The translations under genes were made by a program, and so were the position numbers. From the NCBI GenBank assembly GCA_033763395.1, contig JANRKQ010000062.1, positions 1 through 64,000 of the forward strand: a DNA stretch of 64,000 bases, in the 5' to 3' direction. The notes under the pieces were generated by a model. That model had not been told where the DNA came from, did no database searches, and saw only the letters and a program-made list of their open reading frames with translations. Positions within the stretch are counted from its first letter, which is position 1; each line of letters begins with the position of its first letter. Source of the stretch: Xiheimicrobium sp033763395 (GTDB taxonomy: Bacteria > Myxococcota > Myxococcia > Myxococcales > Myxococcaceae). Below, one piece after another: positions 53,707 to 63,978 of this stretch.

Positions 53707-55560
53707 GTGCTCGTGACGTGTCTCACCTGCGGAACGCCGCTCCCACCTGACGCCGCGACGTGCCCCGCGTGTGGAACGCCGGTGGTGAAGTCCGTCGCGT
53801 CGTCGGGGCCGTCGACGATGGTGTCGGCCCGGCGGGCCTCGTCGTCACCCGAAGCGCCCGCCGTGACGGCCGCGCCCGCGGAGCCGCCGGCGCCCCATGC
53901 CTCGGGCCCCAGCACCGCGCTGTCGGCCCGGCAGCGCCCCGCGCCCATTCCCACCGACACCGCGCCCTCGGTGAAGGCGACGGAGCGGCTGTCGAACCGC
54001 TACCTGCTCAAACAGAAGATTGGTGAAGGCGGCATGGGCACCGTCTTCGTGGCCTACGACACCGAGCTCGACCGCGAGGTGGCGGTGAAGATGCTCGCCG
54101 CCAACCTGGTGAACGACGCCGAGGTGATGGAGCGCTTCGAGCGCGAGGCCCGGCTCACCGCGAAGCTCGACCACCCGAACATCGTGCCCATCTACGACGT
54201 GGGCCGGCACGAGGGGCGCCCCTTCCTGGTGATGAAGCTGCTCCAGGGCGACACGCTCACGGGGCTGCTCCGCACGAAGGGCGGCTTCACCAGCGACGAG
54301 ACGCTCAAGCTGATGAAGCAGGTCGCGGCGGGGCTCGATTACCTGCACGGCAAGGGCTTCATCCACCGCGACATCAAGTCGGGGAACATCTTCATCGCGC
54401 CCGACGGGCACGCCACCATCCTCGACTTCGGCATCCTGCGGACGCGGCAGCCCACCTCGACGCTCACGCGCTCGGGCATGGTGATGGGCACACCGCACTA
54501 CATGGCGCCCGAGCAGGCGATGGGCCTCAAGGACGTCGACCACCGCGTCGACCTCTACGCGCTGGCGGTGGTGCTCTTCGAGGTGCTGACGGGCACCCTG
54601 CCCTTCGAGGCCGACAGCGAGCTGCGGCTCATTCACATGCAGGCGCACTCGCCGCCGCCCGAAATCATCGACCGCGCCCCGTGGATTCCGAAGCCCGTCG
54701 CCGACGTGGTGAAGAAGGGCCTGTCGAAGAAGCCGGACGACCGGTTCTCGTCGGGCGCCGAGTTCCTGCGGGCGCTCGAGTCGTCGTACCGGGACTCTGG
54801 CGGACACACGGCGGCGCCGAAGAGCCCTGCGCCGGTGGGCGTCACCACCAACTCGGGCCTGCGGGTGTTGCCGAAGCTGTCACCGGGCACGAGCTCGCCG
54901 CGCCTGCCGGCGGTGAAGCCGAGCTCGACGTCGGTGCCGGCTGTCGCGGTGGAGCCGAGGCCCAGTGGGCCGAAGCCGGTGGCGACCGGGGCCGACGAGC
55001 CGCTCGGAGACGTCTCGATTCCCGTCGGGCAGCCCTCACGCCGCCCGGTGCTGGTGGCGCTGTCGCTCGTGGCCGTCGCCGCGGTGGCGCTGGGCGTGTG
55101 GCGGCCGTGGGCCTCGGGCACCGGCGTGGTGGACAGGCCCACGACGCTGACGCCCGACGCGGCCGTGGCCACGCTGACGCCGCCTCGGGACGCTGGGGAC
55201 GACGCGCTGGACGACGCCGGCGCGCTCGCCGAGGCGCCCGACGCAGGGAGTGAGGCCGATGCAGGCACCGCGCTGGTCGAGGCGCCGCAGCCGCTTGATG
55301 GGGGGCGCACCGTCGCGGTGAATGGCACGGGCAAACGCCGCCACGGCCAGCTCAACATCATCACCATGCACGCCGGAGAGCCGTACTGGGCGCAGGTGAG
55401 CATCGACGGAGTGCCGCGGGGACGAACGCCGCTGCTGCTCGACCTGCCGGCGGGCCGCTACCAGATGCGCGTCGAGCGGGCCGGCTTCCGCGTCGAGGAG
55501 CGCACGGTGCTCATCGGCGCCGGGAAGAAGGGGCTCGTCAAGATCGACCTCTCGCCGTGA
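53707..55560 (+). CDS. Ser/Thr protein kinase with N-terminal zinc ribbon and C-terminal PEGA domain
   Basis: A 617-residue kinase. The N-terminal zinc ribbon has Cys5, Cys8, Cys19 and Cys22. A Pro/Ala linker precedes the kinase domain (about 98-370) with IGEGGMGTVF, Lys128, HRDIKSGN, LDFG and MAPEQ. After a second linker and one transmembrane helix (near 440-460), a PEGA domain (about 550-615: WAQVSIDGVPRGRTPL) lies outside the membrane. All catalytic residues are canonical, although the loop has SGN for PEN. GTG at 53707 begins the zinc ribbon. It is divergent from the kinase at 52694. Confidence 0.92.
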   Translation: MLVTCLTCGTPLPPDAATCPACGTPVVKSVASSGPSTMVSARRASSSPEAPAVTAAPAEPPAPHASGPSTALSARQRPAPIPTDTAPSVKATERLSNRYLLKQKIGEGGMGTVFVAYDTELDREVAVKMLAANLVNDAEVMERFEREARLTAKLDHPNIVPIYDVGRHEGRPFLVMKLLQGDTLTGLLRTKGGFTSDETLKLMKQVAAGLDYLHGKGFIHRDIKSGNIFIAPDGHATILDFGILRTRQPTSTLTRSGMVMGTPHYMAPEQAMGLKDVDHRVDLYALAVVLFEVLTGTLPFEADSELRLIHMQAHSPPPEIIDRAPWIPKPVADVVKKGLSKKPDDRFSSGAEFLRALESSYRDSGGHTAAPKSPAPVGVTTNSGLRVLPKLSPGTSSPRLPAVKPSSTSVPAVAVEPRPSGPKPVATGADEPLGDVSIPVGQPSRRPVLVALSLVAVAAVALGVWRPWASGTGVVDRPTTLTPDAAVATLTPPRDAGDDALDDAGALAEAPDAGSEADAGTALVEAPQPLDGGRTVAVNGTGKRRHGQLNIITMHAGEPYWAQVSIDGVPRGRTPLLLDLPAGRYQMRVERAGFRVEERTVLIGAGKKGLVKIDLSP

Positions 55561-55563
55561 GCG

Positions 55564-56304
55564 TCACTGCTTGAGCTCGAGGCTGTTCTCGGTGAAGGAC
55601 AGCCGGTCGGGCCGCACCCCGAGCGTCACCTCGAGGGCCGTGGCGGCGATGGAGCGGTACAGCTGCAGCAGCTCGTCGTCGCGCTGCTCCTTCGCCACCG
55701 TGTACCCAGCGAGCGGGAGCGTCGCCATCAGCACCATCATCTCGTAGAGCTTCTGCTTCTCGAGGTCGGTGAGCTTCCTGAACTCCGGCGACTCGCCGAA
55801 GGCCGCGTCGACCTTCGCTTGCAGCGTCAGCAGCGCCGGCTCGGGGGCCTCGTGGTCCGAGTCGACCATCACGCACACGCCGACGAGGTAGGCCAACGCC
55901 ATCGCCACCGAGTTCGGCCGGCCCAGCCGCTTCGCCTCGGCCTCGAAGGCCTTGAAGCCGGCGGTGAACGCCTCGTTCAGCTCTTTCACCTCGGCGGGGT
56001 CGTCGCTCAGGCTGGCCGAGAAGCGCTGCACGAGCAGCCGCTTGCCCGACTGGCGAAACGTGGTGGCGGTCGGCGCCTTCGCGGGTGCCGGGGCAGGCTG
56101 GGCGGCTCCTTGCGGTGCGGAGTCGGCCGCGTGCGTCACCCGGTCGAGCGCGCGCTGCGACATGCGCACCTGCGCCGAGAGCTGCTGCGTCGCGATGAAC
56201 GAGTTCATCGACGGAATGCTGAGGTTGGTGAAACCCGAGTACTGCGCCGAGGCGGGCGCGGCGACGAGGGCGAGGCTCCAGAGGACGGCGCGGAAGATGT
56301 TCAT
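55564..56304 (-). CDS. Hypothetical exported helical protein
   Basis: A 246-residue protein with a signal peptide (1-20, ending ASAQ). After a Pro/Ala linker (about 60-85) the rest is helical (VKELNEAFTAGFKAFEAEAK, LGRPNSVAMALAYLVGV). A Glu/Asp-rich patch near SDHEAPEP is visible. No family is firmly recognised. ATG at 56304 directly precedes the signal peptide. It converges with the PEGA kinase gene (3 nt between the stops). Confidence 0.78.
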   Translation of the reverse strand: MNIFRAVLWSLALVAAPASAQYSGFTNLSIPSMNSFIATQQLSAQVRMSQRALDRVTHAADSAPQGAAQPAPAPAKAPTATTFRQSGKRLLVQRFSASLSDDPAEVKELNEAFTAGFKAFEAEAKRLGRPNSVAMALAYLVGVCVMVDSDHEAPEPALLTLQAKVDAAFGESPEFRKLTDLEKQKLYEMMVLMATLPLAGYTVAKEQRDDELLQLYRSIAATALEVTLGVRPDRLSFTENSLELKQ

Positions 56305-56594
56305 GGTGGCTCCTGGCTGGGGGCGGCGAGAGCCAAGCAGGCCCGGCGGCGCGAAGAAACTCCAGGCGTGTGACTCGCCGAAGTTCATCTGGCCGTCACG
56401 ACGTGCGCCGCTGTGAGCCAGGCGCCGCGCGGAGGTCGAGTCGTCAGGTGGCGTTCTCGGAGCGTCACCACCCCCTGCGCCGGACGCGACACGAGCGTGC
56501 TCGCCAGCGGGCTCCGCCGCTCGAGCACGGGCCTGCGGCCGCCGGTGAGCTTCCTCGCACTCGCGCCACGCAGAGCGCTACAAACTCCACCGTC

Positions 56595-57170
<576 letters not shown>

Positions 57171-57188
57171 TGCACCGCGACCGACCTC

Positions 57189-57446
57189 GTGGCTGTCGAG
57201 GCTGATGCTTCGTCCTGGGTGCTCGTCGGGCGCACAGGCCCGCCGCTGCTCATTCCGCGCGCTCTCGACGGCGCCGGGTGCCTGGCGATGCACCTCGATG
57301 ACCATGCCCCCCGCGCGACCCACCTCGAACCCGCGACCGCTGCGCAGCTCCTCGAGGCGTACCGCGAGGGACTCCGCGAGGCAGACGAGGACCCGGATGC
57401 GTGGCTGGCGTCGCGCTCAGGCGTCTTGACGACCCCGGAGCGCTGA
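57189..57446 (+). CDS. Small hypothetical protein downstream of phosphodiesterase
   Basis: An 85-residue soluble protein with no recognised domain. GTG start at 57189, 18 nt after the phosphodiesterase stop. Codon bias is typical and the C-terminal half is helical and acidic (AYREGLREADEDPDAW). Probably co-transcribed. Confidence 0.65.
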   Translation: MAVEADASSWVLVGRTGPPLLIPRALDGAGCLAMHLDDHAPRATHLEPATAAQLLEAYREGLREADEDPDAWLASRSGVLTTPER

Positions 57447-57505
57447 CCGGTCGTTCGTCGAGTCGCCTCTTTCTCGACCCAGCGCTCGGCCTTGGGGACG
57501 CTTCG

Positions 57506-58768
57506 TCACGGCTGCACGACACCCGCCTTCATCACGAAGCGCACGCGCCCGAGCGCCGTGACGTCGGTGAGCGGGTTCCCCTCGAGCGCGATGACGTCGG
57601 CCCGGCTCTTCGGCGCGAGCGAGCCGCCCTCGATGCCGAGGTGCTTCGCGGCGGAACTGGTGACCGCGCGCAACACCTCGAGCGGCGTGAGGCCCGCCTC
57701 GGCGTAGGCCTCGAAGACGAGCGCCATCTCACGGCCGCGGTCGGCCAGCGGGGTCACCGCATACGCGTCGGAGCCGTACACGATGGCCACGCCCTTCGCC
57801 CTGGCGCGCTGGAGCCTGGCCTTCGACGACGCCCGAAACCCGGCGAAGTGCTCGAGCGTCGCGGCGCGGTCTTCGGGTGGCGCGGCCGGCGCGAACGCCT
57901 CGTAGAAGCGGAGCGGATAGTCGGTCGGCACCAGCGCGACGCCCTTCTTGGCCATCGCGCTCAAGGTCGAGTCGCTGAGCTGGTAGCCGTGCTCGATGGA
58001 GTCCACCCCCGCGGCCACGGCGCGCGCTGCCGCGTCGTCACTCACGCAGTGCGCCGCTACCTTCACCTTCGCCGCGTGCGCGCGCGTGACGATGGCCTCC
58101 AGCGTGGCCTGGTCCAGCTCCCGGGGCGGCGAGACGTCGACGATGACCTTGATGACGTCGGCGCCCTCGGCGAGCGCGTCGACGACGGCGGCCGTGCCTT
58201 CCGCAGGCGTGCGCACGATGGCGTACTCCTGGGTGGCCAGGCCGAGGTGCGACGGCGCCAGCCGCCCGAACTGCCCCAGCGGCGGCGCCAGCGCGCGTGT
58301 CGAGGCCAGCACCCGGGGACCCCTCACCCAGCCGGCCTTGATGGCGCGACGAAGAGACACGTCCCCACCACGCCCAGAGTTGCCGAGGTCGCGCACGGTG
58401 GTGAAACCCGCCCGGAGCACCTGCGCCGCGAACGAGGTGGCCCGCAGCGCGCGGTCGGCCTCCGACATCGACACGGCTTCCCCCACCATCGCGTCCTCCG
58501 ACGCGCCCTCGGCGTGCAGCAGGTGGGCGTGGGCGTCGATGAACCCCGGCACCAACGTCGTGTCGCCGAGTTCGATGACGCCCGCGTCGACGGCCGGCCG
58601 CGCGGCGCTCACCGAGACGATGCGCCCCTCGCTGACGAAGAGCCACGCGGGCGCCGTCACCTGGCCCGACTCCGGAGCGAGCGCTCGGGCAGCGTGCAGC
58701 ACCACCGGCGGCTCGGCCACCGCCTCGAAGCTGCTCAACACCACCACCGACACGAAGAGGGCCCGCAT
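57506..58768 (-). CDS. Exported amidohydrolase (imidazolonepropionase-like)
   Basis: A 420-residue enzyme with a signal peptide (1-18), so it is periplasmic or secreted. Metal ligands of the amidohydrolase superfamily are DAHAH (His80, His82), carboxylated Lys207 in VIKVIV, His240 in AAHC, His260 in IEHG and Asp334 in GSDAY, the subtype used by prolidases and Xaa-Pro or imidazolone hydrolases of the COG1228 type. The substrate is probably a peptide or cyclic amide. It is divergent from the gene at 58816. Confidence 0.92.
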   Translation of the reverse strand: MRALFVSVVVLSSFEAVAEPPVVLHAARALAPESGQVTAPAWLFVSEGRIVSVSAARPAVDAGVIELGDTTLVPGFIDAHAHLLHAEGASEDAMVGEAVSMSEADRALRATSFAAQVLRAGFTTVRDLGNSGRGGDVSLRRAIKAGWVRGPRVLASTRALAPPLGQFGRLAPSHLGLATQEYAIVRTPAEGTAAVVDALAEGADVIKVIVDVSPPRELDQATLEAIVTRAHAAKVKVAAHCVSDDAAARAVAAGVDSIEHGYQLSDSTLSAMAKKGVALVPTDYPLRFYEAFAPAAPPEDRAATLEHFAGFRASSKARLQRARAKGVAIVYGSDAYAVTPLADRGREMALVFEAYAEAGLTPLEVLRAVTSSAAKHLGIEGGSLAPKSRADVIALEGNPLTDVTALGRVRFVMKAGVVQP

Positions 58769-58815
58769 GGGGCGGGACTGTGCCGCTCTATCCGCCCATT
58801 CGCTACGCTGTGTCG

Positions 58816-59826
58816 ATGCGACCCGCGCTGTTGCTGCTGCTGCTCTCCCCTGCTGTCAGCGCCGCACCGCCACCCACGAAGGGGAAACCGATGACCACCA
58901 CCCCCCTCAGGGTCGAAGCCTACCGACAGGTCGACCGGGCCTCGCCCGACACGGGCAACGACTCGACGGTCCTGCCTGATGGCCGGCGGCAGCCGATGGG
59001 CCGCGCGACGAGCGAGCCGGTCATCGAGCGGTGCGAGCTCACCCTCACCGAGGCCCAGGCCGCGGCGCTCGCCAGCGGTCCCCTGGAGCCCCTCCCCTCC
59101 TTCGGCCCGTTCGGCTCGAAGCCGACGCTCACGCAGTTCTTCGACGCCACTGGCCCTGCGCGCGCTGCCCTCTTTCCCGCATCGCTCGCGGGCCTGCTCC
59201 GCCACCCGCTCGAGGCGCGCCGCGGCTTCAACACCCACGTCGAGCCGGCCGCCGAGGTCTCGTCGCTCGTCGTCGTCTGGCGTGGCGAGACCGAGTGGTA
59301 CCTCGACGAGGCCTTCTACCGGGTGACTTCGCTCGACCTCACCGCGCTGCCGACCGCCCGCTGCGTCGAGGTGGCCAAAGGAACGCTCCAGGCTTTTCGG
59401 CGCCACTCACCGCTCGTCACTGCGCGGCGCCTCGAAGGACTTCAGGCGCTGCAGCACCCCGAGGCGAAGGTCGACCTCGACACGCCCGTGCTCGAGCTCC
59501 AGCGGACCCCCGGCATGCCGAACAGCACCTGGTGGACGTTTCGCGCCTTCGCCGACGGTCGCATCGAGCGCTCCGTTCGGTCGATGCGGCCCACGCCGGC
59601 CAGGGCCGAACAGACCGCCGCGCCCGTGGAGTTGTCTGGCCTCTTCCTCGAGGCGGCTGCGCTGCATGAAACGCCCACCCGCGCGGCGCCCGCTCCACGC
59701 AGTGACGGGCAAGACACGATTCTCACCATTCGAATGGGCGCGACGCGGCGCTTCACGCTGCGCTCGAGTCCCCCGCCCGTCGTCGAGTTCGCCACCAGGC
59801 TCATGCGCGCGTTCGACCTCCCGTGA
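58816..59826 (+). CDS. Hypothetical exported protein
   Basis: A 336-residue protein with a signal peptide (1-17, ending VSAAP). The mature part has no recognised domain. It has beta-strand and helix segments such as SSLVVVWRGETEWYLDEAF and STWWTFRAFADGRIE, which resemble solute- or lipid-binding folds only weakly. ATG at 58816 precedes the signal peptide; the frame upstream is not coding-like. Divergent from the amidohydrolase gene. Confidence 0.72.
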   Translation: MRPALLLLLLSPAVSAAPPPTKGKPMTTTPLRVEAYRQVDRASPDTGNDSTVLPDGRRQPMGRATSEPVIERCELTLTEAQAAALASGPLEPLPSFGPFGSKPTLTQFFDATGPARAALFPASLAGLLRHPLEARRGFNTHVEPAAEVSSLVVVWRGETEWYLDEAFYRVTSLDLTALPTARCVEVAKGTLQAFRRHSPLVTARRLEGLQALQHPEAKVDLDTPVLELQRTPGMPNSTWWTFRAFADGRIERSVRSMRPTPARAEQTAAPVELSGLFLEAAALHETPTRAAPAPRSDGQDTILTIRMGATRRFTLRSSPPPVVEFATRLMRAFDLP

Positions 59827-59933
59827 CAGCCCTGGGTGGTGGCTTCGTGACTGGCTGACGGAAGGCGCTCTTCCCAGCGCCGAAGGAATGTCGCCCGCGC
59901 GCCCCCGGCCCCGTACACTGCGGCACCTCGGCC

Positions 59934-62372
59934 GTGCGAAACGCCCTCCGCGTCATCAGCCTGCGCTTTGCCCGCAACTGGCTCGTCATGCTGGGCGTGT
60001 CGGTGCTCGCCACCGCGCTGTCCTTCGTGTGGTGGCAGTTCGACGTGCTGGAGATCAGCGACGACGAGCGCGCGGCGTACGACGACGGCGTGAAGAAGTT
60101 CACCGGCAAGGCCTGGTTCCCCTGGGGCGCGGTGAAGCGCAGCGACGACATCGTCATCATCGCCATCGACGACAAGACGTTCCGTGACGTCGAGGCGCTC
60201 GAGGGCCTGCGGCAGCGCTACGGCAGCTGGCCCTACGACCGCGTCATCTACGCCGACGTCTTCGAGTACGTGAAGCAGGCCGGCGCGAAGATGATTCTGT
60301 TCGACGCCATTCTCGACAACACGAAGTCCGACGGCGTGGGCGACCTCGCGCTCGGCCAGACGCTCAAGGACGAGGGCATTCCCCTGTACCTGGGCTTCAA
60401 CGTGTCTCCGACGGCGACGCCCTTCCCGAAGGTCGACGCGCCCGTCAACCACCCGCCGCTGCGCAAGGCCGAAAAGACGCTCGAGCCGGTGCCGCTCCCC
60501 GCGAAGGACGCAGCGCCCGAAGAGTTCCCCTCCGAAGAGTTCCCGTCGGACGAGTTCCCGAGCGACGAGCCGGCCGACGCGGGCGCGAAGCGCGAAGCCG
60601 CGGAGAAGGCCCTCGCGCAGCGCCTCGCCGACAACGCGCGGGTCTACGCGTTCCCCGTCGAGCTGAAGGGCGGCGTCGAGCTCGAGAGGCTCCCGGAGCA
60701 GCCCGAGACCGACGACAAGGGCGTCAAGACGGGCCGAATGCTCCCCGCGCACCCGGTGCCCACCATCGACGCGGTGCGCGACGCCGTGTCCGGGTATGGC
60801 CTCGTCATCGAAGAGAAGGACGAGGACGGCAAGATGCGGCGCACGCGCTTCGCGTACACCGACGGCACCAACACCTACGTCACCTTCCCCGTGGCGGCGA
60901 TGGCCGACGCGCTCGGCGCCGACGCCATCACCATCGAGCCGGGCAAGCTCACCATCGGCCCCCGCAGCTGGGCCATCGACCGCGATGGCGCCGCGTGGAT
61001 CGACTACCACGGCACGCTCGACGAGCGCTTTCGCAGCATCAGCCTCGTCGACGTGCTCAAGCTGAAGGAACGCCAGCAGGGCCAGGAGCTCTTCAAGGAC
61101 AAGTACGTCTTCGTCGCGGGCTTCGCGCTGGGCACCGGTGACGGCGCGCAGGCCACGCCGCTCGAGGCGTCGACGCCGGGCGTGGTGAAGCACGCGGCCA
61201 CCTTCGACAACCTGCTGCACGACGGCTTCATCACCGACGCGCCGCTGTGGGCCTCGGTGCTCTTCACCTTCTTCATGTGTCTGTTCTCGTGCGCGCTGGT
61301 GCTGGTGGTGCGCAACGTCTTCGTCGACGTCGGCTGGCCCGCCCTCATCTACGTGGGCTTCTTTCTCATCACCGGCAGCTTCCTGGTGCTGACGAAGGTG
61401 CACGTGCTGTCGGCGATGCCCAGCCTCGCGGGCACCATCGCGTCCGTGCTGTCGGTCGCCTGGGAGCGCCTCTTCGCCGGCCGCGAGCGCGAGCGCATCA
61501 AGGAGCTCTTCCGCGCCTACATGGAGGAAGACCTCGTCGACCTGATGGTCGAGGGCAAGGTGCTCCCGCGGCTCGACGGCGAGGCCAGGCGCGTCACGGC
61601 CTTCTTCTCGGACATCAAGGGTTTCTCGACCGTCTCCGAGGCCTTCCGGGAAGACCCCAAGGGCCTCATGCGCTTCTTGAACCGGTACTTGAGCGCGGTG
61701 ACACCGGCCCTGCGCAGACACGGGGCCTGCATCGACAAGTACATCGGCGACGCGGTGGTGGCGCTCTTCGGAGCCCCCATCATGACGCCGACGCACCCGC
61801 TCCAGGCCTGCAAGGGCGCGCTGGAGGTGCAGCAGGTGCTGGCGGCGCTTCGAACCGAGTTCGCCGCCGAGGGGCTGCCCGACGTCTACACGCGCATCGG
61901 CATCAACACCGACACGCTGCTGGTGGGCAACATCGGCTCGGACGATTTGCTCGACTACACGGCCATCGGCGACGGCATGAACCTGGCCGCGCGCCTCGAG
62001 GCGGCGAACAAGAACTACGACACCCTCATCCTCATCGGGCAGAACACGTACGAGGCGGTGAAGGGCCAGGTGGTGGCGCGCGAGGTCGACACCGTAAAGG
62101 TGGCCGGCAAGTCGATTTCGACGCGCATCTACGAGCTCGTCGGCCTGGTTGGCGAGGTGGACGCAGACACGCTGGCCGTGCACGACACCTACGCACAGGC
62201 GCTGGCCCTGTACCGGAACCGGCGCTTCTCCGAGGCCCAGAAGGCCTTCGACCAGGTGTTGTCGCTTCGCCCTTCCGATGGGCCCGCAAAGACGCTGAAG
62301 TCCCGCTGCTTTCAGTTCTCCCTCAATCCGCCACCACCCGACTGGGACGGCTCGGTGGCGCTCGAGAAGTGA
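59934..62372 (+). CDS. CHASE2 sensor adenylate/guanylate cyclase
   Basis: An 812-residue membrane cyclase. An N-terminal TM (about 14-36) precedes a CHASE2 sensor region (about 60-400) with IVIIAIDDKTFRD. A run of three more TM helices (about 435-510) is followed by the class III catalytic domain (about 545-720). Metal Asp residues are in FSDIKGF and YIGDAVV, the substrate Lys in CIDKY, and the transition-state Asn/Arg in DGMNLAARLEA. A short TPR-like tail follows. A Pro/Glu repeat (EEFPS units at 60519-60563) interrupts the sensor. GTG at 59934 starts the first TM. Confidence 0.92.
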   Translation: MRNALRVISLRFARNWLVMLGVSVLATALSFVWWQFDVLEISDDERAAYDDGVKKFTGKAWFPWGAVKRSDDIVIIAIDDKTFRDVEALEGLRQRYGSWPYDRVIYADVFEYVKQAGAKMILFDAILDNTKSDGVGDLALGQTLKDEGIPLYLGFNVSPTATPFPKVDAPVNHPPLRKAEKTLEPVPLPAKDAAPEEFPSEEFPSDEFPSDEPADAGAKREAAEKALAQRLADNARVYAFPVELKGGVELERLPEQPETDDKGVKTGRMLPAHPVPTIDAVRDAVSGYGLVIEEKDEDGKMRRTRFAYTDGTNTYVTFPVAAMADALGADAITIEPGKLTIGPRSWAIDRDGAAWIDYHGTLDERFRSISLVDVLKLKERQQGQELFKDKYVFVAGFALGTGDGAQATPLEASTPGVVKHAATFDNLLHDGFITDAPLWASVLFTFFMCLFSCALVLVVRNVFVDVGWPALIYVGFFLITGSFLVLTKVHVLSAMPSLAGTIASVLSVAWERLFAGRERERIKELFRAYMEEDLVDLMVEGKVLPRLDGEARRVTAFFSDIKGFSTVSEAFREDPKGLMRFLNRYLSAVTPALRRHGACIDKYIGDAVVALFGAPIMTPTHPLQACKGALEVQQVLAALRTEFAAEGLPDVYTRIGINTDTLLVGNIGSDDLLDYTAIGDGMNLAARLEAANKNYDTLILIGQNTYEAVKGQVVAREVDTVKVAGKSISTRIYELVGLVGEVDADTLAVHDTYAQALALYRNRRFSEAQKAFDQVLSLRPSDGPAKTLKSRCFQFSLNPPPPDWDGSVALEK

Positions 62373-62395
62373 ACTCCCACCCAACGAGGACTTCC

Positions 62396-62902
62396 ATGAC
62401 ACGACGACTCACCCATCTCGCCCTCGGCGGCGTGTTGCTCGCCACGCCCGCGCTCGCCGTGAAGCCCGGCGGCACGCTGTACATCAAGTCGAAGGACACC
62501 AAGGTGCTCGACAAGGCCGACGCCAAGGGCAAGGCCGTCACCACGCTACAGCCGGGCGCTGAGGTTGTGTGGGGCGGCGCTGACGAGACGAACAAGCAGT
62601 TCCACAAGGTCGAGAGCGGCAAGTTCAAGGGCTACACGCTGCAGGCGAACCTGTCGCCGTCGAAGCCTGCGAGCGAGAACCTCGCGAAGGACAACGGCGC
62701 GCCCATCGACGCCAAGGCCTTCGCCTCGTCGGGCGCGGCGACCAAGGCGCTCTCGGGCGGTGCACTGAAGACGGCGTCGGGGAACCCGACCCAGGAAGAG
62801 TTGGCGCGCGCGCTCATCAGCGTCGAGGCCACCGCCAAGGCGGTCGACCCGAAGGACGCCTCGGCGTTCGTCCAGAAGCGCACGCAGGGAGGTGGCAAGT
62901 GA
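62396..62902 (+). CDS. Exported SH3-like domain protein
   Basis: A 168-residue protein with a signal peptide (1-22, ending LAVKP). Residues 24-85 look like a bacterial SH3 domain (GTLYIKSKDTKVL, VVWGG, GKFKGYTLQANL). The rest is Ala/Lys/Ser-rich and helical. It overlaps the M48 protease gene (GTGA), so the two are coupled, and it may help bind the wall or a substrate. ATG at 62396. Confidence 0.82.
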   Translation: MTRRLTHLALGGVLLATPALAVKPGGTLYIKSKDTKVLDKADAKGKAVTTLQPGAEVVWGGADETNKQFHKVESGKFKGYTLQANLSPSKPASENLAKDNGAPIDAKAFASSGAATKALSGGALKTASGNPTQEELARALISVEATAKAVDPKDASAFVQKRTQGGGK

Positions 62903-63978
62903 AGAAGCTCCTGGTGGCCTCGGTGGCGTTCATCACCTCGTGTGCGGGCCTCAAGAACATGATGTCGTCCGCCTCGCGCGGGGACCTGCGCGGTGTCGCG
63001 AACGCGCAGCAACAGATGGAGCGCGAGCAGGCCGCACGGCGCGAAAAGGAGCGCACCTGCAACAAGCTCAAGGACCAGCCCGTCACCTGGGAAGAGGAGC
63101 GTGAAATCGGCGGCGCGGTGGCCGTGGTGCTCGGCTCGAAGACGAAGGGGCCGTACACCGAGCTGTCCGCCGATGTGGCCGGTAAGCCACTCGACGGGCT
63201 GGCGAACCGTGACGTGGCACCTCCCACTGGCGAGCGCGCGTCGCTCAACGAGTACGTGAACAAGGTGGGCAAGGCGCTGGCAGCCAACTCGGAGCGCCCG
63301 GACATTCGCTGGACCTTCATGGTGCTCGACGACCCCTCGGTGAACGCGTTCTCGGCGCCAGGTGGCTACGTCTTCGTCACGACGGGCCTGCTCAAGGTCG
63401 TCGAGAACGAAGCGCAGCTGGCGGGCGTGCTTGGGCACGAAATTGGGCACGTCACCGGGCGCCATGCGCTCGAGGGCTACAAGCTGCAGAAGGCCCAGAT
63501 GTGCACGAACGCGCTGCTGGCCGAGGACGCCGAGCGGGTGGCGCGCGAGTCGGACGTGACGTCGGGGCTGAGCCAGATGCAGCGGGAGTTCTCCCGGTTC
63601 GGTGGTGACTTCACCCGGGCACTCAACCTGCCGGTGTTCGACGTGAGCAACCTGAGCGCCGAGTTCATCAAGAAGCTCACCGCGCTCATCGCAGAAGGCC
63701 TCACCACCGTCGGCAACGGCGCCGACAAGGAGAGCGCGCGCAAGAACGAGTTCGCAGCCGACGAGTACGCCGCGAAGTACATGTCGTTCGCGGGGTACGA
63801 CCCGGCCGAGTACGAGAAGCTCATCGCCAAGCTCGCCGACGGTGGTGGTCTCTTCCAGCCGCACCCCTCGAACAAGGACCGCATCGCCGCGCTGGCGAAG
63901 TACCGCGCCGCGGACGAGTTCAAGGGCGCGCTCGCGGCGCCGGCGTTCACCACCGAGCTGCAGGCGGTGAAGAAGTAG
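62899..63978 (+). CDS. M48-family zinc metalloprotease lipoprotein
   Basis: A 359-residue lipoprotein with lipobox ITSC (Cys15). The M48 active site HEIGH is at 180-184, and the second metal region NEFAADEY supplies Glu284. The sequence VNAFSAPGGYVFVTTGLL is typical of BepA/Oma1-type quality-control proteases. It probably degrades misfolded envelope proteins on the periplasmic side. GTG at 62899 overlaps the previous gene by 4 nt. Confidence 0.93.
   Translation: MKKLLVASVAFITSCAGLKNMMSSASRGDLRGVANAQQQMEREQAARREKERTCNKLKDQPVTWEEEREIGGAVAVVLGSKTKGPYTELSADVAGKPLDGLANRDVAPPTGERASLNEYVNKVGKALAANSERPDIRWTFMVLDDPSVNAFSAPGGYVFVTTGLLKVVENEAQLAGVLGHEIGHVTGRHALEGYKLQKAQMCTNALLAEDAERVARESDVTSGLSQMQREFSRFGGDFTRALNLPVFDVSNLSAEFIKKLTALIAEGLTTVGNGADKESARKNEFAADEYAAKYMSFAGYDPAEYEKLIAKLADGGGLFQPHPSNKDRIAALAKYRAADEFKGALAAPAFTTELQAVKK

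Noticed and set aside
59442..62402. Very long open reading frame on the minus strand
   Set aside because: It lies entirely antisense to the CHASE2 cyclase gene and has the Arg/Ala/His-rich composition typical of shadow frames in high-GC DNA.
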